Made by a program: the position numbers and the translations under genes. Below the pieces are notes generated by a model. It ran no database searches. It was not told the DNA's origin and was given only the letters and a program-made list of their open reading frames with translations. From Urechis unicinctus (lineage: Eukaryota > Annelida > Polychaeta > Xenopneusta > Urechidae), in NCBI GenBank assembly GCA_034190875.2, contig CM067354.1:53132897-53196896 (forward strand): a stretch of 64,000 nucleotides of DNA, read 5' to 3'. Below, piece by piece: positions 36,305 to 51,330 of this stretch (positions are counted from its first letter, which is position 1; every line of letters starts with the position of its first letter).

Positions 36305-36590
36305 TTGATGAAAAAAACACAATAGCTAACTTTTGAGATGAATCGACACGGTGGGATATGACGTAACAACCAACGGTCTCAATGCAATCTAATTGCAATA
36401 CGCCGCAGACTATGCTTTGGAAAAAATGTGCTACTTTGCCCTGGCTGTTTATGCCACGAAGACCGGCTACGAAGCATCATTAATTTTTGGCAGGTTCGAT
36501 GATATTAGAAGTAGCCCTTTGATATCAATAGGTTAGGAATAAAAACGAATGCCTGTTGTCAACCTCCGATATTCAACAGCACTTGATAAG
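36305..36590 (+). repeat. Repeat pair, second copy (pairs with 30340-30800)
   Basis: This matches the 30340 block through AACAACCAACGGTCTCAATG, ATACGCCGCAGACTATG, GGTTAGGAAT and CCTCCGATATT. Confidence 0.75.
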
Positions 36591-38620
36591 TCCGTGAATG
36601 CTTTGCATACTAAATATAACTGAGTTAGATACAATCGTGTATATAAAGATTTACAGGTATGCTGCTCTAACTCAACATCCAGTAGGAAGAATTCTTATAT
36701 TTCAATTTCCGTTGCGAATCAGTAATTCTACAGTAAATATCGGACCCACCGCGGCACCTTCTGCTGTAATATCGCCGTAGTTCTTTTATTTTTATCTTTT
36801 ATGATATATTGTAAATCTTGTAATTTATTTCTATCATTTCTATCAATTGCACTGTTGTAACAATTTTTATGACAATACAACTTGTCAAATCACTTTATAC
36901 ATTGGCAATGTGACACATAATGAAATACTGATCTTCAATGTTGTGCGCATGGTATATTCTCGAACTGGCGTAAATTCATAGACTGTTTGCTTATGCATCA
37001 CTCGATAAGTCGCATCACTTACGTGGTCTACAGCTGTTCAATAACCTTTCTGGCTTTATTTCTATTTATCTCAAATTCTGTGCCAGGGGAACCCACGAGT
37101 AAAATTCACGTAATGGGCTTAGATCAATACGTTCAGTGTCCGAATGATACGTAAATAATATAACAGTTCAAGAATGTTGGGGGCTTTGTGTTGATGTTGG
37201 TAGAGGTTACTCTTGCCATATAGCCACTGATAAAGCGTTGGGATCTAAATTGAGTAAAATAACACATAATGGCTAACTGACCGGTGTAGGTGTTCACTTG
37301 CAGTGTTGAGTTTAGCGTATGTTAGCTGCTCACACATTGGTGAGACTCACCAACTAATATTGGTCTTGTCAGATGTCCTAACATAAGAACGCCCACAGAT
37401 TACACAGAATGCGCCTAAACGTTAATTCAAATTATAAACAATAAAACGCTGCAAAGTAGAAAGTAGTGATCATCCAACCTCACATATTTGCGTCATGGTT
37501 GCGGATTACATGCGCAACGTCACATGGTCTGATTATCAAATTTGTCCGTTAGCTACATTTTGCGGACAATTATCGCACAACATATATTTTCCTGTCAAAA
37601 GGTTTGCTGTAATAATGATATAAATATTGGCCAAGGCATCCAATTAGTAAAATAAGCCCGTAACTCTGTCATATGTTTAAAAGAAAACAAACATAATAAA
37701 GTCAGAAAATAGACTCTATTAAATCGAACCCAGCCTTTAAAAGTGTGCCGATTAAATGCCGACTGTCTAACTTATATTTTGATGACTTGAATCAAAATAA
37801 TATCTCCCCCATTTTTGGCATGTAACACTGTTCATTTCAATCAACATACATCTAGATTTCTTGGAGGCTTCGGTCACTTACTGTAATCATCAACTGGGTT
37901 TATTGTCAATTATCATTTGTACATTGCTAGATGTAAAGTGTTTAGCAACAGTGTGTAACTCTGCATTTTGGTGTCGTTCATACCTTGAAATGTTAGACGA
38001 TTTGTTCTTCTTTAGCGGTATACCATACTGAAGAGCATGTCGGTAAAACGAGGTCAATTATTCAATTTAGAGCATTGGTTGGCTGTATTTCTAATCTTTA
38101 TTTGGATTCACATTGTCGCACATCTATTTTGGTATGCGCTTCAATTGCAAAGGTGCATGCTCACCCCAATTAAGGCTTTCGTCAGTGTTACAGAATAATC
38201 ATCACAAAAGATGAACAAACGACCATTATTCCCACTAATATATGGTATTAAGAAGTTTAACGCTGAGTAAATTTTAAGGCATAATCGTCACCTTCCTACA
38301 GGGTCAATCATATTCATGCAAATTGTATAAAGAATAGTTGTATGGGTTGCACTTTCACAGCACCTTTAAGTTATAGCTGATACATAATATTACAGGGTTG
38401 AGTTATAAGCGCTCGTTACCTAACCTCTTGAACTGTCAACATTAAACGTTTACTAAATGTTACCACTTCGTTTATTACTCTGCGTAAGGACGGCTGGGAA
38501 AGCTCATATGCAAATCCTTCCAGAGTACAAAACATAAAGTCAATCATCAATCCAATATGAAGACTATTCTCGTCGTAAATAGCTGCACAACTAGTAAAGC
38601 GACGGATTGCATAGATAATA
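36591..38620. other. Spacer; 36825-37190 is an old repeat of 33945-34260
   Basis: Apart from the diverged match to 33945-34260 nothing is recognised. There is no open frame above 60 codons after 36780, fewer than elsewhere, which fits unconstrained DNA. Confidence 0.45.
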
Positions 38621-38626
38621 ATAAGT

Positions 38627-38684
38627 ACGATAATGTTACCTATATTACGATAATGTTACCTATATTACGATAATGTTACCTATT
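38627..38684. repeat. 20-bp minisatellite, 2.9 copies
   Basis: The unit ACGATAATGTTACCTATATT occurs twice in full and a third time for 18 bases with no mismatch in the first 17. Perfect identity points to recent slippage or replication-based expansion. It lies in otherwise unremarkable spacer. Confidence 0.95.
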
Positions 38685-38689
38685 GTCTG

Positions 38690-40440
38690 CTGCGATGTCA
38701 GTCAAGGTCCGTTTAATCAAGACAGCAGACGGCGTAGATGGCAGATGACAGAAATAGCGACGAGATAATATTTGCGCCTGTTATCTCATTCATTTGACAT
38801 ATTGTAGCTTTTATATTTGATTAGGATGTGACGCATGTCCTTACCTCAGTAGGTGCGCGTTTGCTTTAATGCAACTTCTAAATGCTCATCGTTGTAGTAC
38901 CACTTGTCATGTGAAGCACTAGCTTCTCAGATCGACAATACAACATGTCAAACAATGACCCGTTACACATAAGCTCAAGTGACATTCGTACTAGTCGAAA
39001 TAAGTTGCAGGGTTAGATAACGCTAATGACGTCGGCATCCAACGGTATACTGGCCATTTGATACTATAAGCAATAAGCCGAACAATACGGTGAGCATGCA
39101 AACCAACTTCCCAAATCAAAATGGGCTGAAAGTCAAAGTCACGTTTGATTGATTTAGGCCGGATTGTCACATATCTTATTATAGCTCGGTAAATAATTGT
39201 ACTTCAAGCACCAGCAAGAAAGTTACAATAAGCTTCTAATGCGTCTTTTTTTCAGCCAATTACAATTTTTATCGTGACAACGATTATTTACACGGCGAAA
39301 AAAAACGTGTCAGCTATCCTAATGCAAAGGGTAAAAAAGACTGAAAGATTTCCATGTCTTGTAGATCGATTATGAAATACCGACGCAGCCGCAGTATGTT
39401 CTAAAGATATTTCTTCTAGATGGCAGTAATGAGAACGGTATAACCTTATGGAATATTGGGTAATTGGGGTTGATAATAAATGAGGATTTCATATATAATT
39501 AATGAAATCCCTTTATCCAAATTTCTTGAAGAACCCTACCTCCCCCGCTCCCTCGCTAAAACAAAGCAAAGAGTGATTGATTAGGTGAGATAAAGGGGAG
39601 GATTTGTGGTATTCAAACTTTCTGCATCTAATTATGATCTCTTGAATAGGTGATCATAATTTCCTTATATGTGTTTAATGCTATGCGAATGTTGCATTGT
39701 AACGTTGTTGATGATTTTTTTAGTGTGTGTTATACGTTTTGATAGAGTAAATGATTCTACAAGTGTTGTGGTGCGACTATATATACATCCATAGACGGTA
39801 TATTGCAGTTACAAGTCTTGCATTTGAGAATCGATAACTATTCAAATGAGCACCTAATCGATCACTGTGGTATCTCTAGATACCTGAATGCAGCTCACGT
39901 AAAATGCAAAATACATGCACTGCAGGTGCTGCACAAACCTCCATGCTTTACCATGTATAAATGATTAACTGCAGATCGTGTCTGCAATCAGCATCCAACT
40001 CAACTCTATCGTGCACTTAACTAAATGGTTATTATTGTACCTTTTTTACGCAACTGGACGGTAAGAATTAGAATTGCAAAGTACGATGTGGGATCAATCA
40101 ATATATTCGTGAATGCGACGACAACGTATCACTGTCATACGACTGGCATTGTTGTTAACATATTCGACAGCATACCGCTGTCGCCACGACCAATTCCAGC
40201 AAGGTCCTCGTGACTAATAAACCATCATCTGAGGATGCAGCATTATCTGACTGCCTAAGAATTTATTTCCGCTGTTTCAAATTACTTTGCGAATCTAGTT
40301 TGTCTACATGCAACGTAGGACCTAAAACCCACATTATCCGGGGTGCCTAAATGCTGTAATATCTGGGATGCCTACATGCTCTAACGTCTATATGGTGTAC
40401 TCTAAATCATTGGGTATTTTATGCTATTATTATGTGTCGA
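38690..40440 (+). repeat. Ancient repeat region related to 33.5-35.0 kb
   Basis: Blocks at 39345-39490 and 40210-40360 correspond to 34870-35020 and 33735-33880, that is, in reversed order but the same orientation. The first ~600 bp show nothing recognisable. The plus-strand frame at 40025-40213 is unfamiliar. Confidence 0.5.
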
Positions 40441-41470
40441 TTTTCGTCGGTCGTGCCTGAAGAAAGTTATAAGTGCATGGATTGTATTATAATTTGTGCA
40501 TTAAAATCATTGGATTTAAATGCGTATATCTCCGACAAAAGCGACAACCATTTTTTGAAAGATATATTGACACTTACCTGCTCTGCATATACTTAATTCG
40601 ATGCCCGCATCCATCCTCAAAATTAACGAATCTCTATTAGGTGGCACTATATATGTTTGAGACGATTACTTGGCTTGCCCTTATCCTAACCCCGGGACTG
40701 GAAGTCAGACATTACAAATCATTTAATATATTTCCCAATCCTTTTAATAGTCTACATGCGATGCCACAAGTGCTACCATTAAAACGCTTTGAAGCATAAG
40801 ATTTATCGGGTCACAATAATTGAAGTTTTATTTTGAGATCCAGGGTGTGATTCGATAATATGACAATTAAGGGCTATTTTGCTATCACCAGCTGCATTCA
40901 CTTGCATGTATTGGTGCATAACGGCTTTTGTTTTCCCGCCAGATGCAAAACAATTCCACCGAATAGGCAAGCTACAATCAAATATCAGGGGATAGGATTG
41001 AGACTGAGCGAATGTTCTTATTATTATGTATGAATTATTATATCCAAGGACGCTTGGCATCCGATTTTGTGTGTGCTTTGGTTAATAAGGCGAAGGCTTC
41101 GGCGAGCATTGAAACCCTGCGGGGGTCGGAGTATTTTGTCTCGAATATATTTATCCCATACCAATCGATTGTTGAGGCAATATCATTTGACATGAATGAA
41201 CTCATAAATATCGCTATGGAGTCATTTTCCTTTGGTTGCATTTCTTATCCTATAACAGACGGCGGTTTCAGGGTCATTTGTATCATTGTAAAAATGTTCT
41301 TTTCCATCAAGCATACAATACGTTGGGACTTATTTGGCCATGCAATCTTTATGCGAACAGGATTCCTGTCATATATACAAATTGCACCAACCACTGGCGT
41401 GATACAGAATATATGCTCGGACAAATTGAACAATTCAACAAAATGCAAGGAAAGTAAGATGAGTTAATTT
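40441..41470 (+). repeat. Duplicated block (pairs with 53460-54440)
   Basis: This block is colinear with 53460-54440 over about 1 kb, including CTAGGTGCAT-like and TTATCGGG(T/C)CACA steps and the run GTATTTTGT(C/T)TCG with TTTATCCCATACCAATCGATTG. The first ~330 bp are the three-copy dispersed repeat. The remainder holds the paired open frames described next. Confidence 0.9.
41012..41467 (+). other. Open frame shared with 54009-54439; coding status doubtful
   Basis: A 151-codon plus-strand frame has a counterpart in the duplicate at 54009-54416, with shared pieces such as VCALVNK, IFIPYQSI, GCISYPI and VKMFF. In the duplicate a frameshift after VKMFF moves the rest (RTGFLS, IQIAP) into another frame at 54245-54439. 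In the first ~90 aligned codons I count about 13, 11 and 10 differences at codon positions 1, 2 and 3. That is flat, with no excess of silent changes, so the frame looks unconstrained. A minus-strand frame (41038-41241 and 54041-54250) is equally shared. No domain is recognised. It is listed because it is the longest non-repetitive shared frame. Confidence 0.2.
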
Positions 41471-41574
41471 GACAAAACTACCACATATATAGCGAGTTAT
41501 CGTACTTGAATATTGAGTAAGAGTTTACAGTTGATTTACGTTCATATTCTATATTCTATAACGGGAGATTTTTT

Positions 41575-43256
<1,682 letters not shown>

Positions 43257-43261
<5 letters not shown>

Positions 43262-44683
43262 ATGTATGCGTACTTTATGATTCCACATTACCCCCTTTGA
43301 ATATTTCATTTGCTCTTGAGACGTTTTTTTATCTTTATCATACTTATATCTCTTTTGTGACGCTTTTGAATATGTCTAAGTCCGATTGACGGCCGGAAAA
43401 CTAGGAGTAAACAAGTATCTCGTAGAATTTGGCATAATATTTATTGTAGTGAGCATTGAACATTGGTATGATCAGACAGAAAACCAAAACGCTGCTGCCC
43501 CGCATTTTTTTTATTTGGCGAAGAAGACTAATTAATGAAGATATCCATAAACTTGGTATTTCAATGATTTTCCTTTATGATCAATATACGATGCAGCGTA
43601 TTTAGTGTGTTTAATCGTCATTTGTCAATCGTGTCATTAGTCGTATACTTTTTACCGGGCATGTTTGTTGATAATGAGTCTGCCTCTCTGACTTCACCAC
43701 CATTTCCCAAAATTTCTCATTATTCGGTCTTTGTGAAAAAATAAGCAATGCAGTTTGCACGGATGGATACGCGGCTTATTACAGATTAAGAATATGCGTG
43801 GAACTCAAAGCGCGATAACAGTGTCGCCCAACTACAGGGACAGGACTAACTAGATTAATATTTGATAGACAGTTAGACGCCAGCGCCATTCCTCGAAATT
43901 CAAGCCAAGCTTTACATCAATTACTTTTCCGTGCAATCAATGCTAATTACAGGCGACTATTTAGCCCCGATTCAATTATCTACTGAAATGTCTACGTGAT
44001 AAGTGTGTCTCGTTCAGAAGATCTGAATGGATGAGCCAAACAACGCGGATAGTACTTCTCAACATCGGATGCGCTTGAAAGAGCTGAAAACTGACCAAAA
44101 CATGTCACAATTTTTCGCATTAAAGATACAAATACATGGATATAACACTAAGACACTGATATTAATAGCCGTTAGCATACGAATGCTTGACGTTATTGGT
44201 TTTCCGACTAACCCTCGTCACGGGTTAAGTGTTATAAGAAAGTATGAACAAGGGATTGCGTTCTTTAACGTCATACTCATAGCATATAATCAGCAATCAA
44301 TTGTACGAACAGTGCTGTATATAATGTATATACATATATGCATATACATACATATATATGTATATGTATACACGTATATATATTTATACAGTTGTATACA
44401 TAGATGCATATATGTATATACATACATATATGTTTATTTATGCATATATATATATTTGAACTTATACATATTCATATATATATACAAATATATATGTAAA
44501 TACATATATATATATAAATATAAATATATGTTTACATATATATAATTATATACATATATATATTATATATATATATTAATACATATATACATATCTATAT
44601 ATATATATATTTATATACATATATAAATGTATATATAGATATATATATATATATATATCTATATATATATATATATATCTATA

Positions 44684-44753
<70 letters not shown>
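43257..44753 (+). repeat. Tandem array unit 2 (~1497 bp)
   Basis: Head-to-tail copy of unit 1. Its frame from 44027 repeats the MDEPNNAD reading through the unique part and then about 70 codons of translated microsatellite. TA tract: 44317-44753. Near identity with its neighbours implies recent amplification, or homogenisation by unequal exchange. Confidence 0.95.
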
Positions 44754-44758
<5 letters not shown>

Positions 44759-46139
44759 ATGTATGCGTACTTTATGATTCCACATTACCCCTTTGAATAT
44801 TTCATTTGCTCTTGAGACGTTTTTTTATCTTTATCATACTTATATCTCTTTTGTGACGCTTTTGAATATGTCTAAGTCCGATTGACGGCCGGAAAACTAG
44901 GAGTAAACAAGTATCTCGTAGAATTTGGCATAATATTTATTGTAGTGAGCATTGAACATTGGTATGATCAGACAGAAAACCAAAACGCTGCTGCCCCGCA
45001 TTTTTTTTATTTGGCGAAGAAGACTAATTAATGAAGATATCCATAAACTTGGTATTTCAATGATTTTCCTTTATGATCAATATACGATGCAGCGTATTTA
45101 GTGTGTTTAATCGTCATTTGTCAATCGTGTCATTAGTCGTATACTTTTTACCGGGCATGTTGTTGATAATGAGTCTGCCTCTCTGACTTCACCACCATTT
45201 CCCAAAATTTCTCATTATTCGGTCTTTGTGAAAAAATAAGCAATGCAGTTTGCACGGATGGATACGCGGCTTATTACAGATTAAGAATATGCGTGGAACT
45301 CAAAGCGCGATAACAGTGTCGCCCAACTACAGGGACAGGACTAACTAGATTAATATTTGATAGACAGTTAGACGCCAGCGCCATTCCTCGAAATTCAAGC
45401 CAAGCTTTACATCAATTACTTTTCCGTGCAATCAATGCTAATTACAGGCGACTATTTAGCCCCGATTCAATTATCTACTGAAATGTCTACGTGATAAGTG
45501 TGTCTCGTTCAGAAGATCTGAATGGATGAGCCAAACAACGCGGATAGTACTTCTCAACATCGGATGCGCTTGAAAGAGCTGAAAACTGACCAAAACATGT
45601 CACAATTTTTCGCATTAAAGATACAAATACATGGATATAACACTAAAGACACTGATATTAATAGCCGTTAGCATACGAATGCTTGACGTTATTGGTTTTC
45701 CGACTAACCCTCGTCACGGGTTAAGTGTTATAAGAAAGTATGAACAAGGGATTGCGTTCTTTTTAACGTCATACTCATAGCATATAATCAGCAATCAATT
45801 GTACGAACAGTGCTGTATATAATGTATATACATATATGCATATACATACATATATATGTATATGTATACACGTATATATTTATACAGTTGTATACATAGA
45901 TGCATATATGTATATACATACATATATGTTTATTTATGCATATATATATATATTTGAACTTATACATATTCATATATATATACAAATATATATGTAAATA
46001 CATATATATATATAAAAATATAAATATATGTTTACATATATATAATTATATACATATATATATTATATATATATATATTAATACATATATATATCAATAT
46101 ATATATAAATATCTTTCTATATATATATATATGTGTAAA
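44754..46139 (+). repeat. Tandem array unit 3 (partial TA end)
   Basis: The third head-to-tail copy, recognisable through the unique part (to ~45814) and most of the TA tract (to ~46090-46139), then passing into CT-rich sequence. An extra A near 45646 and extra Ts near 45761 break the MDEPNNAD frame that is open in units 1 and 2, consistent with that frame not being under selection. Confidence 0.95.
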
Positions 46140-46144
46140 TATAG

Positions 46145-46262
46145 ATCTCTATAAAGATCTCTATATATCTCCCTCTCTCTCTCTATCCTCTCTATCTATC
46201 TCTCTATATCTCTATCTCTCTATCTCTCTCTCTCTCTATATATCTATATATATCTCTAATCT
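46145..46262. repeat. (CT)n/(TATC)n-rich simple sequence
   Basis: Pyrimidine-rich stretch of TCTCTC and TATC units bounding the right side of the tandem array. It marks where unit 3 departs from units 1 and 2. Confidence 0.9.
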
Positions 46263-48260
46263 ATTTGTTCTGTATATATATCTACAAGGCATAATTATGT
46301 GTGAAAATCTGGTAAAAATTACCACCACGCTCCATAGAATGATTAGCTTTTAAGATATCTGTGCACTCTGGTAAATTTCAATTTCAGCCACAAACGGCAT
46401 AAATATCATTTTTTATAGTTTATGCAAGCAGATTATTTACAATGTATTTAGTATTTGTTTAATTTCAAGTCGAAGTGCATATCAATATTTTTAGCCATTC
46501 CAGAATTTTGAATGTGCGCCATCGTTATAGTTTTATCATCAGATTAACACTCTTCTTATGGATGATATGTGACTTCAAAAAAAGTAATGTATTAAACAAA
46601 CACTACCCAGATTTCTGTAGATTACACTTGGCTTGACATCTGGCATTTTTAGGTTTCCTCAAAGCAACAATGCACTACATGGTTGCGTTGAATACATTCT
46701 TATGCAAAAGACCATATGATCGTAGTGGCTCAAAAGTAAATTAAACAAAAAGTGAAATAACACAGACTCTAGTTATGTATGGCGTTGAATAAAAGGCATA
46801 TCGGTCACGAATAGAGTATTATTGTCAATGAACTTTATAAGTTAACGCATACAAGATACAAGGAAATCCGCTTAGACTAAAAACATCTATTTGGCCAACA
46901 GGAACAAACGTTAATATCCCTGGCAGCACGGAGACAGATCAGCAATACGCCGGGGTCGGGCTATTGCCCCGAATACCATGATATATACAGGACGACGTTT
47001 TGATGACAATTACAAATATCACCATGTGACTGGAGCTTTCAAACAAACTAACAGTGACATAAATAGATTATTCTTCCCAGTAGAATTATTCGTGACAATG
47101 GACAACAATATACCAATTATATAACTGCTGATAAAAAACTGATAATTGTAGGGCTTTCCGTCGGTTGCATTCACTGATAATGTCATTGTTTGGTAACGTA
47201 TGCGTTGCATGAGAAATGCATCGACACATACGATCTTATTAGCTGTACCGTTGGCATGAATATTGTAGTTCTGTTAATGGCATATGCTTTCATATTTTGC
47301 AATATAGTCCAACACCATTCACAGTTTCTTACAAAAGAGTCACTGATATTGTGTTCCCCTAAAATAGCACAGTAACAAAAACAGTATGTTATTGTCATTG
47401 CTATTCAGTGCTTTGAGATTTATATCACTTCAGAGGCTGGCAGACCGCAGATGCTTAAATACATCAGAGACAGTAGTGGTGGCAACCAAATTACTTCTGA
47501 TGCCATTGCAATCACATGATATGATATGGAATCACCTGGCTGGGTTTTCTTTTATATTGGCAATGAACTTGCTAAACTTGTTATTAAACTCTGGAGCTGG
47601 TACATAGCAGTTCAATTACCGAGGTCTGGAAAAGCAATGGTTCGTTGAGGATGACTAAATGGTGTGATTGTTCAGACCCCGGCGCTATAGTCTGTACTTC
47701 GGCGAGTCTCGTTTAAATACCGACGCTTGTCTAGTTACGCTGCTTACATCAGCATTGCAACTTATACGGTATCAGTTTGCACCATTTGTTGCTTAAGTAT
47801 ATGTGCACACATTGCGAGGACACATTAGAGGGCGATATTAACTTATCATTTATAAATAATGTTGGTTATGGATTCATGAGTGCATTGCTCATAGTAGCAA
47901 AAGCGTTACGTATGACTATTGAACAAGTCGAGTACTCGCTAGCATTACCAAGATTTTGGCTAAGTCACTTACCAGCAGTACAACACGGTCTGAAATATTC
48001 AAGGTAAATACGACAGACGGTATTGTCAGATTAAACCTCATTCTTGATAAGATCACGTTGCTGAAATTATGACTACAGTTGATTGAGAAGTTAAAATGTT
48101 TGATATCATATCTCAGTAAAAGATCGATTCAAAACACTCACACATCAACGACTAGGTAACGGCGAAAGTCATGCATTGAAATGAAACTTTACAAACGGAC
48201 AAAAGATGCACAACCTCTTAGCAAAGCAGATATTGGGCTGCCCACCATTATTTATATTAC
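46263..48260. other. Featureless spacer
   Basis: Overlapping opposite-strand frames near 47019-47400 and plus-strand frames at 47386-47607 and 47777-48007, none with a recognised domain. GATCAGCAATACGCC near 46937 resembles 3443. Confidence 0.4.
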
Positions 48261-48269
48261 CACCACGAA

Positions 48270-48760
48270 AATGATTGATGTATTTTCAATCGCATGAGAG
48301 GATGCGTTATAACTTGGCTTATAAATCACAAAGCACCTTGCAAACATGCTATTAACCCCGGGAACAACTATATGATTCGGTAATTACCCTTTGTATGTAT
48401 ATCCATTATTGCACTGAGGATAACTAACTAAACACATCAGACAAAGACTTTCTTCTCTTTATAGGGAAACTTATACCATTAAGAAGAAGATTATTCAATT
48501 TAACAATGTCTGTGGTTGTCGGTTCGCTCGTTGGATGTATTTAAAACAGCAAGACTGTTCAATGGAATAGCTATCGAACCATAAACGACGCACCATTATT
48601 TGAAATGACAAACCCACATATAAATATCCACTGATTAAAGAGAGTACCCAATTGCCAAACCCATAACCAATAGAATATAAACCTAAAAATATATCTTGCA
48701 AGCTGCAATCCGCACACACAAACACACTTGAACACTTTATTGATGTGTCTTATATTGAAT
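48270..48760 (+). repeat. Distant member of the 3400-4050 repeat family
   Basis: Shared steps with 3405-4000: GAGAGGATGCGT, a TTAATTACCC/TTAATTTATT with a second-line TGTATCTATAATCAT/TGTATATCCATTAT, GAGTACCC.AATGC/GAGTACCCAATTGC and AAACCCATAACCAA/AAACCCATAACAAA, then CGCACA. It is weak but ordered. The minus-strand frame 48495-48725 is unfamiliar. Confidence 0.4.
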
Positions 48761-49380
48761 TACAATTCCGTCAATAGCCTACTTCATTGATACATTGAAT
48801 AAGCAAGCAAGTAACACAGATGAACATAGCAGCGAGGTTAGAGATACAGTACGCTCAATATATGCGTGGTATTCGTATAGCTGTAATTAAACTGACTTCT
48901 ACATGACCAGAAACTTACATTTTAATCTACGTTACATCACTTGCTTAGCATTTAATCAATACAAAAATGTTTACATGAGATGCGAGGAATATCGTTCACA
49001 CAAAATTCATATCGTATTCAGCGTCTACGTTGGATTTGTTTATAACATCCAGACGTTTGCTTGATTGCGATCTAACGGGACAACTGTAAGTACAGAGATC
49101 AGAGATTCATACAGAGAGATCGTGGATTAGGCTGGCGTAAAATTGCGGAAAGTCAACTGGTTTGGAAGGGGGTAACACTTCATTATACAGCGTGATTTAT
49201 TGGACCATAATTTCGATGCAATGAATGACTTTCCATTCTGCGTCAGACAAGCGATGGTAAATGGGCAAATGCAGACTGATATAAAAGTCTCTAAATTTAT
49301 TTCTCCTTGTTTAATGTAAATGATTATCGTTATTTCATTGAAAGATTTTCTGCTTAACTTTGACGTATTTCAGAACATAG
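48761..49380. other. Featureless spacer before copy B
   Basis: No gene, RNA or repeat partner was recognised. Confidence 0.4.
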
Positions 49381-49384
49381 TTCC

Positions 49385-50960
49385 ATCATTGAATGACTAA
49401 TTATAACATCCGAGCAAATAAGGCAACACTGCAACAGTGTTAGTGCTGTTTATTGAGAGTAACATATATACAAACTCATTATCGAGTACTGTAGAGCGTA
49501 ACATCTGATGGGGTGGACGCTCAAGGATTTTCCCCACCACCGCAAGGAATGGCAATGCACTTGACAAATGTACTGTTTATCTCGAAAACTTCTATGTAGC
49601 ATGATGAGTGTCGTCGATGTGTATAGCCAGTGCTGCGACGAATATGACTTATGGCCTCATGTTTACAGACATTGGCGCTTATGTCTGTCGAGGGTGACTT
49701 GTTTGCCTCCAAGTGAGGCGGAATATGTTACGTTCTCTTAAATTGTATTGTATGAAATATATCTGCACCTTCAGTGAGTTAATGCTCACCGTGCATCGTG
49801 CAAAAGTGTTTATCCACAGCAACAAATATGCGAACGGATTAGCGAAAACTCTTGTGCGAATTTACCTTTACATCGCATTCGTAACATTACCACTGCTCAT
49901 TTTAACTGGAGCCTATGGTGCGACAAAAGTGACAAAATCACCTTATATTCCCAGACATTGGCGTTCATTTGTCTGGAGGGAGACTTGCTTCAGATAAGAG
50001 AACGTCGATTGACTCTTGTTCTATTAACCATGCAATTTGGGTGTATGCAATAAGCCTGGATCGCGAGGTAATGCTTGCCAATTACACCACCACTGCTAAT
50101 GATAACATTTCGCATTTGTTAAAGGCTGTGTAGTTTACACATGAACTTATTTGCATTTGCGGAAATGTACGATCCATAAAAGGACGATTATGCAAACTCT
50201 GATTAATTAATTATTTTGCCATTCGCTGGATAAAACGCGGTTGGATGCTACTTAATTACATTTTTATTATACTATATTACAATTCACAAGCTGACATTCA
50301 GATTAACATTTTACCATAACTGATAACTGTATCACATGAGCAATTACATAATGAACATCACGGAGGACTATGACAATGCATCAGCCGATGGGTAGCGACC
50401 CATGTCCTTTATAAACTATGCATGATGTTGTTCACATATCACATACAGCCATGTACTCAAATTGATTAACGAAATAACTAATCCATCTGTCATCAAATAA
50501 CAATAATTAGCAGTAATGCGCGCTTCTCTATAGAATAGGTTTAATGATATCAAGTTATATGAAGGTAGGAAGGTAATATGGGAGTTAGTATGTAACACAA
50601 TGTAACACCATGATGGTCTGATGAAATACCGAATTAATTCCTACAATACCCGCTTCCTGTGTTTATGCATAAATGGTTGAATTTATTATAGTAACTCAAT
50701 ATATTGAATATATACTTAGCATTTCTACTTGGAATATCAAATATTGTATACAAAAATCAGATTCGGACTCAAATTCATTTAATTGCCAGACGAAAATCAT
50801 TACCATTTTTTTATATTTGTACATAAATAATAATTCAATTATAAAGAAATACACATAAAACGTTTGAAACGAATAATACATACAAATACATTTGTAAGTC
50901 CAGGAGACCCCCTCTACGACAGTGGGCTTGAAAAACAAGTCATTCTTTGTTGTGGGTATT
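49385..50960. repeat. Segmental duplication, copy B part 1 (pairs with 180-2100)
   Basis: Colinear, same-strand partner of the start of the window. Anchor GGCAACACTGCAACAGTGTTAG at 49421 matches 221. Copy B is ~0.35 kb shorter overall. Open frames here (49521-49712 minus, 49713-49997 plus, 50696-50938 minus) are not preserved in copy A. Confidence 0.85.
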
Positions 50961-51240
50961 AATGTTCATGCAAAGAATGTTCGAGATGTGTAGAGAACAT
51001 TGTTTGCGAGTATTTATGACCTTGAAACCTTAAATCATTCCTGACATATATAGCTAAGCCGCTATATGCAACACATGTTAGACATTTGTGTATAAGTTTG
51101 CATCCATTTATTTGTAGTAGAGATGTGTCAGAATCATCAGACAACCATGTCGCTAGTAAACAGAAGATGTCAAATAGACAATTATCTTCCAATGTGATAT
51201 TTTTGCATTTAAGGATTTAATGTTCATGCAAAGAATGTTC
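50959..51240 (-). mobile_element. LINE endonuclease fragment with 24-bp flanking direct repeats
   Basis: The minus-strand frame 51192-50959 reads as part of the APE-type endonuclease of a non-LTR retrotransposon: FDIFCLLATWLSDD (residues 8-20), then SLLQINGCKLIHK (24-36) and AYSGLAIYVRNDL (42-54), in the order and spacing of that domain. In the family the second motif is usually QETWL; here the catalytic Glu is Ala (codon GCG at 51151-51153), a single-base change from GAG, so the enzyme would be dead. The 234-bp insert (50983-51216) is bounded by identical 24-bp copies at 50959-50982 and 51217-51240 (contain TTCATGCAAAGAATGTTC), which look like target-site duplications. It lacks the rest of the endonuclease and the whole reverse transcriptase. 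Confidence 0.8.
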
Positions 51241-51330
51241 AGATTATTTTGTTAGGATTTGAGTAGCTGTATTGCAGTCGAATCAGAATAATACGGAACA
51301 TATATCAACACATCTAGAATGCCTGATTCT
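51241..51330. repeat. Copy B, resumption of homology to 3098-3180
   Basis: AGGATTTGAGTAGCT, then a CGGAACATATATCAACACATC run, match copy A at 3118-3170 and show where the LINE-containing interval ends in both copies. Confidence 0.8.

Noticed and set aside
41012..41467. Possible conserved gene shared with 54009-54439
   Set aside because: Substitutions between the copies fall evenly on codon positions (about 13, 11 and 10 in ~90 codons) and the second copy is frameshifted. An opposite-strand frame is shared equally well. No family is recognised.
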